Counted from the first letter of the stretch, positions 23,210 through 31,945 are shown. The stretch: 37,590 nt of DNA from Methanobacteriota archaeon (GCA_023434825.1 JAEYSH010000029.1:1-37590); one strand, 5' to 3'. Program-made: numbers and translations. The notes: generated by a model not told the origin, from the letters alone.

Positions 23210-23893
23210 TTATTCCTCAATTACCGTATTTAGAACTTTTGTTCTCCTTCCCTTTTTGTAACGGAAATTACATTTATTACCCCCTTCAGCAAGAGTTTCG
23301 GTTCTATGTAAACCTGCATTTGCTGTTTTGCTCATTATTCTGTCCATAGCACATAAATAAGGCGTGAATTCATCGGCATCAAATTTATGAAATAATTTCT
23401 TTATACCACACTCTGTAAAATCAATGCCAAAATCAAAATCATTATTTCCATGGATAAAAGAATAAACCCAATCTTCAGAGTATTTTCTCTCTAGAGATTT
23501 ATCAGCGCCCATCTTCATATAAGGAATATATTTAGGATTTGTAGCTAAATCAGCAGGTTCTGGATGGATTTTGAATAATTCTTCACTTGCTTTATACACA
23601 ATTTTACCAGTATCATCTAATTTTTTACCGTGATTTTTTAAAACCAAATAAACTGCAAGATCCATTGCTGAAGCAACTAAGTCTAAAGTTAGAGGATTGC
23701 CATCGCCGCCAATATAAGGAATTTGTTCATATATAGATTTAAATTCATTTTTTATTTCATATGCTACCCTATCTGCAAATTCTTTTCCGTATTTCTGGCT
23801 TATTAACTTCTTAATAATCTCATTAAATTCTTCAAATTGTGCAAAAAATTCTGACTTCCTGGGAAAGTAATAGTTTTTCTCCATATCCTCCAT
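23210..23893 (-). CDS. L-2-amino-thiazoline-4-carboxylate hydrolase (ATC hydrolase) family protein (227 aa)
   Basis: The C-terminal block YLCAMDRIMSKTANAGLHRT followed by ETLAEGGNKCNFR is the signature of the ATC-hydrolase-like family (PF14196), with Cys181, His196-Arg197-Thr198 and Cys208. An additional Cys162 precedes it. Characterised members open the thiazoline ring in cysteine synthesis by some Pseudomonas; in methanogens the substrate is unknown. GGGGG lies 6 nt before the first ATG; a second ATG three codons on is too close to its GGAGG. It converges with the membrane-protein gene, 24 nt away. Confidence 0.82.
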   Translation of the reverse strand: MEDMEKNYYFPRKSEFFAQFEEFNEIIKKLISQKYGKEFADRVAYEIKNEFKSIYEQIPYIGGDGNPLTLDLVASAMDLAVYLVLKNHGKKLDDTGKIVYKASEELFKIHPEPADLATNPKYIPYMKMGADKSLERKYSEDWVYSFIHGNNDFDFGIDFTECGIKKLFHKFDADEFTPYLCAMDRIMSKTANAGLHRTETLAEGGNKCNFRYKKGRRTKVLNTVIEE

Positions 23894-24095
23894 AGAAAAC
23901 CCCCTTCTATTTCTAAGATATTTTTATAAAATATTTTTGTAAATATATTGATCAAAATATCATAAATTATATGCCTTCTTTTAAAAAAATGAGATTATAA
24001 AAAAAATACGCTGAAAAGGTTCAATGTTGATTCCAAAATTAAAATAGAATAATATTAATAGCATATGAATATAATTTAAAATCAGGAGGTATTAT

Positions 24096-24293
24096 ATGGT
24101 AGGAGAACTTCCAATAGATGGCGAATGTTCCGTTTGCGGTGGAAAATTAGGAATTATCAATGAAGAAACAGAAAAAAATAAAAGTACGCCTAATAGGCCT
24201 CAAATGTATCTTGAAACTTATAAAATTACAAAATGTCTTGAGTGCGGACATATAGAACAAAAAGAGTTATTAAGCAGCGTGAAATTGAATTAA
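24096..24293 (+). CDS. Zinc-ribbon protein (65 aa)
   Basis: Two CxxC knuckles (C11-x2-C14 in CSVCGG and C47-x2-C50 in CLECGH) enclose a 32-residue insert, a typical zinc-ribbon layout. The length allows only this domain, so it probably binds nucleic acid or another protein. AGGAGGT precedes the ATG. The next gene starts 48 nt downstream on the same strand. Confidence 0.75.
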   Translation: MVGELPIDGECSVCGGKLGIINEETEKNKSTPNRPQMYLETYKITKCLECGHIEQKELLSSVKLN

Positions 24294-24341
24294 ATGTTTA
24301 TTTCTTTTATTTTAAAATAAAAATGAATTTTTGGTGCAACT

Positions 24342-25403
24342 ATGATTAAAAATATTAAAAAAATATCTTCTTCAACTATAATTCCACTTATTATAATCTT
24401 AACCTTACTTTCAATTGGAATTTTAACTCCAATCCTAACCATGGTAATATTTGGGGCCATTATTGCCTACTATGTCCGTTATATATCTAAAAAAATCAAT
24501 CCTCCAATTAAAAGCGACACTTTAGCTGTATTTTTAGGCATAATCATTTTAGCAATTCCAGTTGTTTTATTATTATATTTCACTTTCAGCCAATTTTTAA
24601 GTATCGCGGGATCTTTCTTTGGTTCACTGCAACAGGCAGCTACAGGTAACGCTACAATGGATATGACTCAAATAAATCAGGCTGTACAAAATATCGGTCT
24701 TCCAGCAGATATTTCACAAAGCCTTGCTGATACCATAAAAACCGGCATTACACAGTTTATTTCTTATGTTGCCCATTCAGCAATTACACTTGTAAGTTCA
24801 ATTCCAGGATTAGCTGCTCAAATGCTTATATTAATCTTTTCAGTCTTCTATTTTGCTCGAGATGGGCATAAAGTAGTTCAATATATTAAAGATGTCGTTC
24901 CAGACAAAGATAAAGATTTTTACGAAAAAATCTTTGATAGTGCGGATGATGTTTTAAAAAGTATCATTGTAGGTAATGTAATTCCTGCTGCAATTCTTGG
25001 TGTGCTTTCAGTGATCCTCTATTTCGTATTAGGATACCCATATGCGATTCTATTAGGAATTATAAGTGGTATAGCCATGTTTATACCTATAATTGGCCCA
25101 TGGATAGTTTATGGAGCTATCGGAATTTTCAGCATACTCATAGGAAACACATTCCAGGGAATTATGGTTATTTTATTTGGCTGGATTATCGAAACTGCAA
25201 CAGACTTTTATATTAGACCCCGAATTGCAGTTCAATATTCTGAAATCCATCCACTGGTCTTCCTTTTAGGTTTCATTTACGGGGCAGTAACAATGGGAGT
25301 TCCAGGACTATTTATTGGGCCTTTAATACTTGGAATAACCTATGCAGCTTATAGAGTTTACAGAGATGAAAAGCTGAAGAAAATAGAATCAGAAAACTTA
25401 TAG
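24342..25403 (+). CDS. AI-2E family (PerM/TqsA-type) membrane transporter (353 aa)
   Basis: An eight-helix permease of the AI-2 exporter superfamily, whose archaeal members are mostly Na+/H+-linked or uncharacterised. Family features: an N-terminal four-helix half, a middle amphipathic region (about 95-150), FSVFYFARDGHKVVQYIKDV, then the C-terminal GYPYAILLGIISGIAMFIPI, GPWIVYG and ATDFYIRPRIAVQYSEIHPL blocks. The IRPRI...IHPL sequence is highly characteristic. GGTG precedes the ATG. It leads a tight group with the genes at 25416 and 25696. Confidence 0.9.
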   Translation: MIKNIKKISSSTIIPLIIILTLLSIGILTPILTMVIFGAIIAYYVRYISKKINPPIKSDTLAVFLGIIILAIPVVLLLYFTFSQFLSIAGSFFGSLQQAATGNATMDMTQINQAVQNIGLPADISQSLADTIKTGITQFISYVAHSAITLVSSIPGLAAQMLILIFSVFYFARDGHKVVQYIKDVVPDKDKDFYEKIFDSADDVLKSIIVGNVIPAAILGVLSVILYFVLGYPYAILLGIISGIAMFIPIIGPWIVYGAIGIFSILIGNTFQGIMVILFGWIIETATDFYIRPRIAVQYSEIHPLVFLLGFIYGAVTMGVPGLFIGPLILGITYAAYRVYRDEKLKKIESENL

Positions 25404-25415
25404 AGCGGTTGATTA

Positions 25416-25676
25416 ATGATAAATGAGAGAATTAAAGAGCTTAAATGTGCTTTAAAGGATAGAAACTGTATTCTTGAACTGCATTCAAATGTCATGGAAA
25501 TCACTTTTCAAGATGAAGAGGATGCTGATTGGTTTGAGGATATTTTTGAAATGTTTCAAAGAGAATCTGCTGCATGTTGCTTAATGCCAATACGGCCAAA
25601 AAATGGGCCTCAAAAGTTCATTTTTAATATTAAGGACATGAATAAGTTCATAGAGCTAATTAATGAAAATAAATAA
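25416..25676 (+). CDS. Hypothetical protein (86 aa)
   Basis: A small alpha/beta protein: MINERIKELKCALKDRNCIL, a strand EITFQDEEDADWFEDIFEMF, then SAACCLMPIRPKNG with a Cys-Cys pair, and a final helix. It starts 13 nt after the permease stop with GGTTGATTA upstream, so it is in the same mRNA. I recognise no family. Confidence 0.68.
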   Translation: MINERIKELKCALKDRNCILELHSNVMEITFQDEEDADWFEDIFEMFQRESAACCLMPIRPKNGPQKFIFNIKDMNKFIELINENK

Positions 25677-25695
25677 TTACTAATAGGGGTTTCGT

Positions 25696-26529
25696 ATGTC
25701 TAATTTAACCAGTAGTAAATGGAATAAGCTTAGATGGTCTTTAATTGTAATCTTTCTAATTGTTAATATTCTTTTTATTTTTACTTATAAAAACCCTAAT
25801 TTACTGGCAATAGATTCTTTCCTGGTAACAGCCCTTTTATTTATTCTTGCAATGTTACATGGGACAGAAAGATATGGTAAAAAAAATATTATAATCTTTT
25901 TTCTGATTACATGGGTCGTAAGCTTTTCTCTTGAAAATTTAAGCATAGCTACCGGTTTCCCATTCGGATTTTATCATTATTCTCCTTCTTTGGGCATGCT
26001 AACAGTTCCACTTATAATTATATTTGCCTATTTTGCAATAGGATACTTATCATGGATGTTATCACATGTATTAACCTTACAATACGGCAAAAAGCTTGAA
26101 GGAAAACAAATATTCATTGTGCCATTTATAGCGGCATTTATAATGGTAATGTGGGATTTAACTGTTGACCCTATTTCATCAACTTTACAGGGCCTTTGGG
26201 TATGGACTTATCCTGGAACTTACTTTGGAGTTCCTATTTCTAACTTCTTCGGATGGTTTCTGGTAGTATACTTATTCTTCCAGATATTTGCACTTTATAT
26301 TTCTAAATATGACATAATAACACCTGAAAAAACTTTAAAAATCCTTAATAAACCTTACTGGATTGAAGCTACTGCCATATACGGCATTACAGCTTTAGGA
26401 ACAATATTATCTTTATTTTACCAGTATAATGAGATTACTCTAAATATGGCTTTAATTACTGTATTTACAATGATATTTGTAACCATACTGGCCCTAATAA
26501 ATATCTGGAATAATGAAAAATTAAAATAA
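25696..26529 (+). CDS. CruF-like carotenoid biosynthesis family membrane protein (277 aa)
   Basis: About seven membrane helices with the marks of the Caroten_synth/CruF family (PF04240): AMLHGTERYG, LENLSIATGFPFGFYHYSPS, MWDLTVDPIS, and WVWTYPGTYFGVPISNFFGW. Known members hydrate carotenoid ends in bacteria and haloarchaea. Many methanogens carry homologues although carotenoids are not established for them, so the isoprenoid substrate may differ. AGGGG precedes the ATG, 19 nt after the previous stop; it is the third gene of the operon led by the AI-2E-type permease. Confidence 0.83.
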   Translation: MSNLTSSKWNKLRWSLIVIFLIVNILFIFTYKNPNLLAIDSFLVTALLFILAMLHGTERYGKKNIIIFFLITWVVSFSLENLSIATGFPFGFYHYSPSLGMLTVPLIIIFAYFAIGYLSWMLSHVLTLQYGKKLEGKQIFIVPFIAAFIMVMWDLTVDPISSTLQGLWVWTYPGTYFGVPISNFFGWFLVVYLFFQIFALYISKYDIITPEKTLKILNKPYWIEATAIYGITALGTILSLFYQYNEITLNMALITVFTMIFVTILALINIWNNEKLK

Positions 26530-26545
26530 AGGATTATTTGGCTTT

Positions 26546-26824
26546 TTATCGAGATTTATATTTTTTATCAAATCTTCTAACTGATTTAGCAATGTAAGGT
26601 TCACATTTATCCAGTTCTGTTAAAAGGCACATTCTAATGTTTTCAGATTCAATTTTTTCCTTTTGATCCAGCTTTTTATTGATATTAGCGAAAACTTCAT
26701 CGATTATGTCCTTCTTTTCTTCTACACTGTATCCTGCATCAATAGTTGCTTTCTGGAGAGAACCCTTAATCTTATTTGGGTTAAATGTTTCAATTTGACC
26801 TTTTCTTTTAATTACTTTAGTCAC
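26546..26824 (-). CDS. Stand-alone ATP-cone domain protein (92 aa)
   Basis: The whole chain is an ATP-cone, the nucleotide-binding module usually at the N-terminus of ribonucleotide reductase or NrdR: TKVIKRKGQIETFNPNKIKG, SLQKATIDAGY, then IESENIRMCLLTELDKCEPY and SVRRFDKKY. No catalytic domain is attached and neither neighbour is a reductase. It may be a free allosteric ATP/dATP sensor. The start is GTG with GGTGG upstream. It converges with the CruF-like gene, 16 nt between stops. Confidence 0.85.
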   Translation of the reverse strand: MTKVIKRKGQIETFNPNKIKGSLQKATIDAGYSVEEKKDIIDEVFANINKKLDQKEKIESENIRMCLLTELDKCEPYIAKSVRRFDKKYKSR

Positions 26825-26884
26825 AAAACCACCATATAATTATTGTTTTATTGTTTATTAATATTATCCCGCGGTGATTAGTCA

Positions 26885-28126
26885 CTATGTATGAGATCTT
26901 CTTGAAAGCCTGTTATTTAATGACAATACCGCCCCCAATAAAGGAACCAATATATTATTTGCAGCTTTGACTTTGTAAGTAAATCCTATACCTTCAAGTT
27001 CATTAGAAACATTATTTAATAATTCAGGAATTTCCAATTTTTGCGGACATGCTCTTACACATTTACCACAACCATTACAAAGACCGGCATATGATTTTTC
27101 AACTCCTGTTAATCCCCCAAAACGTTGTAAATACATAAAAGATGTTCCTCTTTGTTTAAACATGTATTTATGGTTGTATATGCTGAAACATTCAGGAATG
27201 TCAACGCCGCGAGGACAGGGCATACAATAACCGCATGTAGTGCAGTCAATTTTCATAAGACTTTTGTAAACTTCTTTAACGTCTTCGTAAAGTTTTAATT
27301 CAGTTACAGTTAATGAATTAGGTAGAGTCTCTTCTGCGACCTTGATATTTTCTTTAACCTGACTTAATTCACCCATTCCTGAAACTACGCAGGTAACTTC
27401 TTCATGATTTAAAACCCATCTTAAAGCCCAATCGGCTGCGCTTCTTTTTGCATCTGCACTATCCCATATTTTTTGTGCATCTTCAGGAATCTCACCTGCA
27501 AGAATTCCGCCTTTTAATGGTTCCATAATAAAAACTGCAACTCCATTAGAATAAGCATATTTAACACCATCAGTTCCAGCTTGATTTTGAGTATCTAAAT
27601 AATTATACTGGATTAAACATGCGTCCCAGTCAAAAGCATCGACAATTTCTTTAAAATTTTCTCCATTATCATGAAAAGAAAATCCAATATTTTTTATTTT
27701 TCCTTTTTCTTTAGCATCTTCTAAAAATTCCAAAACGCCTATTTCTTTAAGTCTTTCAAAATTTCCTTTTGCGAGGCTGTGGATTAAATAATAATCAATA
27801 TAATCTGTTTGAAGCTTATCGAGTTGAATATTCAAGTATTTTTCCATATCTTCGTGTTTATTAATTACCCAGGATGGCATTTTAGTACAGAGCTTAACTT
27901 TTTCCCTATATCCATCTTTAAGGATTTCTCCTAAAAATGATTCGCTTGATCCGCCATGATATGGAAATGCTGTGTCAATAAAGTTCACTCCATTATCTAT
28001 TGCAAAATATATTTGCTCTTTTGCACTTTCTTTATCAATTCTACCCGTTTTTGTAGGAAAACGCATTGCTCCAAACCCAAGTGCTGAAATTTCATCTCCA
28101 TTTTTTTCTATTTTTCTATATTGCAT
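26885..28126 (-). CDS. Aldo/keto reductase fused to 4Fe-4S ferredoxin domain (413 aa)
   Basis: Residues 1-270 form a TIM-barrel aldo/keto reductase with the catalytic set D51, Y56, K82 and H116 (FIDTAFPYHGG, CTKMP, YYLIHSL). Residues about 290-375 hold two Fe-S motifs, CTTCGYCMPCPRGVDIPECF and CNGCGKCVRACP. This fused class is widespread in anaerobes; it presumably moves electrons between ferredoxin-like carriers and a carbonyl substrate or nicotinamide/flavin cofactor. GAGGTAAT precedes the ATG. It follows the TetR-type gene on the same strand, and a TetR-type operator lies just before it, so it should be that regulator's target. Confidence 0.9.
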   Translation of the reverse strand: MQYRKIEKNGDEISALGFGAMRFPTKTGRIDKESAKEQIYFAIDNGVNFIDTAFPYHGGSSESFLGEILKDGYREKVKLCTKMPSWVINKHEDMEKYLNIQLDKLQTDYIDYYLIHSLAKGNFERLKEIGVLEFLEDAKEKGKIKNIGFSFHDNGENFKEIVDAFDWDACLIQYNYLDTQNQAGTDGVKYAYSNGVAVFIMEPLKGGILAGEIPEDAQKIWDSADAKRSAADWALRWVLNHEEVTCVVSGMGELSQVKENIKVAEETLPNSLTVTELKLYEDVKEVYKSLMKIDCTTCGYCMPCPRGVDIPECFSIYNHKYMFKQRGTSFMYLQRFGGLTGVEKSYAGLCNGCGKCVRACPQKLEIPELLNNVSNELEGIGFTYKVKAANNILVPLLGAVLSLNNRLSRRSHT

Positions 28127-28143
28127 TTCATTACCTCATTAGA

Positions 28144-28160
28144 TTGACCTGTCAGTCGAA
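28144..28160 (-). promoter_or_regulatory. TetR-type operator copy at the aldo/keto reductase promoter
   Basis: TTGACCTGTCAGTCGAA lies 18 nt upstream of the reductase ATG, in the 52-nt gap after the TetR stop. It matches the copy at 28772-28788 (read on the minus strand TTGACTAATCAGTCTAT) at 12 of 17 positions, including TTGAC and TCAGTC with identical spacing. Confidence 0.62.
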
Positions 28161-28178
28161 TAATTAGCTAAAAATTAT

Positions 28179-28739
28179 TTATCTGGATATACCATCCCAG
28201 AACAATTCAAATGAAAGTTCTATATTCTCTTCATTCATTTTTTCAGGATATTTTTCAAAATGCATGACTGTATTAAATATATTGCCCCAAAAATAATCTA
28301 TTAAAAGCTCATCGTATACATTTTTAATTTCCTGCTCCATAAATCCTTTTCTATAAACTTCTAAGAGTGCCACGAACTTATTTTCAATTCTCTCTTTAGT
28401 AAATGCAGTGATATACGGCGAACAGTGAAATGTTAATATAAAATTGAATTTATAGGGATTTTTTATGCCAAAACATACAAATTTTAGCCATAAAGACCTT
28501 ACATTTTCCTTAAATGTTTTTTTAGAATCATAGTCGCCGTCTACTTCTTCCAGTATGCTTTCTTTGGTGTGGATGTAAAGACTATCGATAAGTTCTTCTT
28601 TGGTCTTGAAATAGTGAAAAAGTGTTCCTGTAGCTACTCCTGCATTTTTAGCAATTTCTGCAGTGGATGTTCCATGAAATCCCCTTTCTACAAATAGTTT
28701 AAGGGATGTATCCAGTATTTTTTGTTCTTTTTCTTTCAA
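28179..28739 (-). CDS. TetR-family transcriptional regulator (186 aa)
   Basis: The N-terminal helix-turn-helix is canonical: KILDTSLKLFVERGFHGTST, AEIAKNAGVATGTLFHYFKT and KEELIDSLY (residues 5-52). The C-terminal part is the variable ligand-binding helical bundle. The start is TTG (28739), with AGGA about 10 nt upstream. Its promoter and the downstream reductase promoter carry the same operator, indicating that it represses itself and the reductase until a ligand binds. The ligand may be the reductase substrate. Confidence 0.92.
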   Translation of the reverse strand: MKEKEQKILDTSLKLFVERGFHGTSTAEIAKNAGVATGTLFHYFKTKEELIDSLYIHTKESILEEVDGDYDSKKTFKENVRSLWLKFVCFGIKNPYKFNFILTFHCSPYITAFTKERIENKFVALLEVYRKGFMEQEIKNVYDELLIDYFWGNIFNTVMHFEKYPEKMNEENIELSFELFWDGISR

Positions 28740-28771
28740 TATATTAACGTCCTGAAAATTTTAAATAATCT

Positions 28772-28788
28772 ATAGACTGATTAGTCAA
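28772..28788 (-). promoter_or_regulatory. TetR-type operator copy at the tetR promoter
   Basis: On the plus strand ATAGACTGATTAGTCAA, with GACT/AGTC symmetric arms. It lies between the minus-strand TATA-like TTTAAATATTA (about 28791-28801) and the start codon, where a bound repressor would block transcription. Confidence 0.62.
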
Positions 28789-29092
28789 TTTAATATTTAA
28801 AACTTTTCATAAAAAATAAAAATTATAGAGATAAATGAATAACTCAAATCGACTTATTTTATTTAATTTTTAGGTAAATATCGTGTAAATAAAGTTTAAA
28901 ATGGTTTATTACTTCCACACTTAAAAGATCAAATTATCTATTATTCAATTTTTGAATTTGGGTAAAAATTTGGCATATATATTTAATAGGCTGTGGACAC
29001 ATATATTAATAAGTGTAAAAAAGTATGAACACTTAATTTGATCAATTTAATGTTATCATCATTTAAGTTATTAAAGCCATAGGAGTGAAAAA
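28789..29092 (+). promoter_or_regulatory. Divergent intergenic region and NYN gene leader
   Basis: No ORF. On the plus strand CATATATATTT (about 28974-28984) is a good TATA box. Downstream, AAGTGT (29011-29016) and ACACTT (29029-29034) can pair, and GATCAAATT (28927-28935) is the exact complement of AATTTGATC (29035-29043). These nested repeats lie in the promoter and leader of the NYN gene; meaning unknown. Confidence 0.4.
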
Positions 29093-29587
29093 GTGCGTAA
29101 TTTAGAAAAATTGACTTCTTTTAAGGAGTATATTCCCTTAAAAAGAAAATCAGGAGATAAAAATGTGGGACTATTAATAGATGGACCCAATATGCTCCGA
29201 AATGAATTCCATCTGGATTTAGAGATAATAAAAGAAATAGTAAATGAAACAGGTAAATTAAAAGTAGCTAAAGTCCTAATGAACCAATATGCTTCAGATA
29301 AATTAATTGAAGCTGTAGTAAACCAGGGATTTTCCCCAATAATAGTTGCAGGCGATGTAGATGTTCAGCTGGCTGTAGAAGCCTTTGAAATGATTTATAA
29401 TCCTAATATTGATGTTGTTGCATTGATGACACGTAATGCAGATTTTTTACCTTTAATTAACATCGCTAAAGAAAATGGAAAAGAAACACTGGTTATAGGT
29501 GCAGAACCTGGCTTTAGTATTGCCTTAAAGAACTCTGCTGATAGTGCAATAGTTTTAAATACCGATGCCAATCCAGGACCCGCGTAA
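29093..29587 (+). CDS. NYN-domain protein of the TIGR00288 type (164 aa)
   Basis: A PIN-like NYN putative ribonuclease common in methanogens. The acidic metal site is visible: NVGLLIDGPNMLRNEF (Asp30), IIVAGDVDVQLAVEAFEM (Asp88, Asp90) and RNADFLPLINIAKENGKETL (Asp117). The first 24 residues are a basic tail. The start is GTG with AGGAGTGA upstream. The usual GDSDF at the last site reads RNADF, keeping the Asp. Likely to act on RNA; target unknown. Monocistronic. Confidence 0.88.
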   Translation: MRNLEKLTSFKEYIPLKRKSGDKNVGLLIDGPNMLRNEFHLDLEIIKEIVNETGKLKVAKVLMNQYASDKLIEAVVNQGFSPIIVAGDVDVQLAVEAFEMIYNPNIDVVALMTRNADFLPLINIAKENGKETLVIGAEPGFSIALKNSADSAIVLNTDANPGPA

Positions 29588-29715
29588 AATCAAAATTACT
29601 TTTTAATTTTCTAATTCTTATTTCTTACTTATTTTAAATATTTAACATAAAGAGAAAAATTTATTATTCAAGTAGTTTTAAATCTCAATAAATTCTATTT
29701 TTCAATGGTGCAAAA

Positions 29716-30420
29716 ATGTTTGAAATGGACAGTACTCTATTTAAAAATCACAGAACAAGTGTTATTGTCGCCTGGAGTTTGAGAATATTCCTTATATTGT
29801 TTGGAATTTATGAAATATTTGCTGGTTTTCCTGTTTACGGCATAATGATCCTTATTGCAGTTTTTATCATTCTTCTCCCATCAATTTCAACCCGCAGACA
29901 TATTTTCGTTCCTCTGGAACTGGAAATTCTTTTTCTTCTAATAGTAACCCTTGAATATGTGATAGCTAATTCTCTGGGTTTTTATGGAAGATTTGAATAT
30001 TATGATAAGTTTCAACACACACTTGTTCCTACAATAACCTCATTTATTGGAATGCTTCTTATTTACATTGGTTACAGGTTTGGTAAATTCAAAGCCAGCT
30101 ATCTCATTTCATGGGGACTAATAGTATTAGTTACAATTGGGCTTGGAGGAATAATTGAAGTATCTGAATATGCCTATGACCAATTTATAGGTCCTGCTAC
30201 AAACTTTTATATTTCACAGGGCGTTTTAACCCAGGGATCTCCCATATTAGACCCATTTACAGATACAATGACTGATCTAATTTTAGATATAATTGGCGCG
30301 CTTATAGGTGCAACATTCGGTCTTTGGTTGTTAATTAGACATGAAAAACAAGGCGGTCCCTCACTTTTAGATGATGAAATTGATTACTGGACTAAAAACA
30401 ATAATAACAACAAAAAATAA
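29716..30420 (+). CDS. DUF2238 (YjdF-like) membrane protein (234 aa)
   Basis: Five to six membrane helices with conserved polar spots: YYDKFQHTLVPTITSFIGML, LGGIIEVSEYAYDQFIG and DPFTDTMTDLILDIIGALIG. The H, E and D residues inside or next to helices are the pattern of DUF2238. Function unknown. The C-terminus is polar and ends in a run of Asn/Lys. GGTG precedes the ATG. Monocistronic. Confidence 0.8.
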   Translation: MFEMDSTLFKNHRTSVIVAWSLRIFLILFGIYEIFAGFPVYGIMILIAVFIILLPSISTRRHIFVPLELEILFLLIVTLEYVIANSLGFYGRFEYYDKFQHTLVPTITSFIGMLLIYIGYRFGKFKASYLISWGLIVLVTIGLGGIIEVSEYAYDQFIGPATNFYISQGVLTQGSPILDPFTDTMTDLILDIIGALIGATFGLWLLIRHEKQGGPSLLDDEIDYWTKNNNNNKK

Positions 30421-30589
30421 CATAAATCTTTAATTTTCTTAACTTAATTTTTTAAATTTTATTTTCTTATCTTTTTATAGATTATTTTATAAACTCAAAA
30501 ATTTAGAAGTATCTTTTTTTTATAAATAATGTATATATCTATAAATTAACAATATATTACTAACTTTTATTTAGTGGAGGAGGATATAA

Positions 30590-30853
30590 ATGAAAGAAAC
30601 TGTTGTAGAAGTAAAAAGTCAGGTTTTAACAACAATTGCAACATTAATGACAACTGCTTTTGGTTTGATAGCTGCATTAGCATGGAATGAAGCAATAAAA
30701 GCAATTATATTGCAACTTTTTCCAAAAGGTGATGGAATAACTGGATTAGTTATTTATGCAGTTTTAATAACCATAATTGCAGTAGTTGCAACAGTAATTA
30801 TTGGTAGAGCAATAGCTAAACCTGCAGTACAGGAAGTCAGGATTGTAGAATAA
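30590..30853 (+). CDS. DUF5654 family small membrane protein (87 aa)
   Basis: Two membrane helices (about 14-42 and 53-76) separated by a short loop, with TTIATLMTTAFGLIAALAWN then EAIKAIILQLFP, the DUF5654 pattern found in archaea. GGAGGAGGAT, 5 nt before the ATG, is an unusually strong ribosome-binding site, suggesting high expression. TATA-like TATAAATAATG lies near 30521. Function unknown. Confidence 0.85.
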   Translation: MKETVVEVKSQVLTTIATLMTTAFGLIAALAWNEAIKAIILQLFPKGDGITGLVIYAVLITIIAVVATVIIGRAIAKPAVQEVRIVE

Positions 30854-31092
30854 ATTCTTATTTTTACATTTTTATATTTTTATACTGCTCATAACTGAGC
30901 TAATATTATTATTTATTTTAAAAAATATATTATTTTCGAATTGTGAAATTAACTACCTAAATCCAATCATTCAGTAGTTTTCAGATGCTCTTGCATAAAT
31001 GTATAATAATTTTAAATTAATACTTTAAATAACACAAGTTAAGAGTATGATGCAATATAAACATTCTCTAAGCTTGTATTGGAAGTGCTAAT

Positions 31093-31554
31093 ATGGAAAT
31101 AGAGTTTAAAAATATAGAAGAAACACAAGTAGCTTATGTACCTGCTATTGGGTCTTATGAACAGCTCCCTGAACTTTTCGGAGAAGTTGTAGGTTACGTT
31201 ATGAAAGAAGAATTACAAATTACCGAGCCACCGTATGGAATTTATTTTAATAATCCTATGGAAGTACCTCAAGAAGAACTTGAGTTTGAAATTGGAATTT
31301 CTTTTATTGGAGAAGCAAGCGGAGAATGTAGAGTAAAAGTTAAAAAAGTTCCAGCACATCAAGTAGTATCCTCTGTTTATAAAGGGCCCTATGGAGAAGC
31401 AGCACAGGTTTATCAAGCAGTAGTAGAATATGCTATGGAAAAGGGTTATGAAATCATGGGTGGAGTTAAAGAAATTTATTTCAACAATCCCATGGAAGTC
31501 AGCGAAGATGAATTATTAACTGAAGTTAGATTTGAAGTTCAAAAGAAAGATTAA
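31093..31554 (+). CDS. GyrI-like (SRPBCC/AraC effector-binding) protein, copy 1 (153 aa)
   Basis: Two similar halves: residues 1-73 (TQVAYVPAIGSYEQLPELFG ... YGIYFNNPMEV ... FEIGISF) and 80-150 (HQVVSSVYKGPYGEAAQVYQ ... EIYFNNPMEVSEDELLTEVR). This is the GyrI/BmrR-C ligand-binding fold without a DNA-binding domain, so it probably binds a small molecule or protein. A same-length paralogue lies at 35377. GGAAGTGC precedes the ATG. Its stop converges with the small membrane-protein gene at 31604. Confidence 0.87.
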   Translation: MEIEFKNIEETQVAYVPAIGSYEQLPELFGEVVGYVMKEELQITEPPYGIYFNNPMEVPQEELEFEIGISFIGEASGECRVKVKKVPAHQVVSSVYKGPYGEAAQVYQAVVEYAMEKGYEIMGGVKEIYFNNPMEVSEDELLTEVRFEVQKKD

Positions 31555-31560
31555 AATTCA

Positions 31561-31603
31561 AAATTGGATTTTATTTTTTTTATTTTAATTAAAAAATAAA
31601 AAA
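31561..31603. terminator. Bidirectional terminator
   Basis: TTTTATTTTTTTTATTTTAA is followed by TTAAAAAATAAAAAATTAAA, so each strand shows a weak stem and a T-run directly after the converging stops. Confidence 0.5.
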
Positions 31604-31930
31604 TTAAAGTACTGAAGCTATTGCCAGTACCGGAAGCATGGTCATGAGCGTCAGATGCGGAGCGTAAGCTGGCGCAGTCTGGAAATTATATTTAAGCATA
31701 TGCCATGTTTGTGTAAATGCAGTGAGGAATGCCAGAATCTGGAAAAGTGCTGCTGCATATAAAATCCATGTATTTGCGAAAATAATGCTTACAAGCGTTG
31801 ATATAAGCGCGAAAATTATCATGGCAAAGTTTGGTGCCAGACGCATTCCATGCATCCTAAATGTTATAAATCCACTTACCATGCTGCTAAACAGTATCGC
31901 CAGTATAATTATTGAGAATGTTACTTCCAT
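31604..31930 (-). CDS. Small membrane protein of the DUF169-TusA/DsrE operon (108 aa)
   Basis: Three to four hydrophobic helices (about 3-25, 36-56, 60-80, 92-107), with charged or aromatic loops ITFRMHGMRLAPN and TQTWHMLKYNFQTAPAYAPH. The His/Met-bearing loops could bind metal or haem, but no family motif is certain. GGAGTGATTAAA precedes the ATG at 31930. It is the last gene of the three-gene operon, 15 nt after the fusion protein. A membrane partner or transporter for the sulfur-relay protein is a reasonable inference. Confidence 0.75.
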   Translation of the reverse strand: MEVTFSIIILAILFSSMVSGFITFRMHGMRLAPNFAMIIFALISTLVSIIFANTWILYAAALFQILAFLTAFTQTWHMLKYNFQTAPAYAPHLTLMTMLPVLAIASVL

Positions 31931-31945
31931 TTTAATCACTCCAAT

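Noticed and set aside
26874..26885. GTGA-TTAG-TCAC hairpin at the end of the aldo/keto reductase gene as terminator
   Set aside because: Only a 4-bp stem, partly in the stop codon, and no T-run follows on the minus strand.
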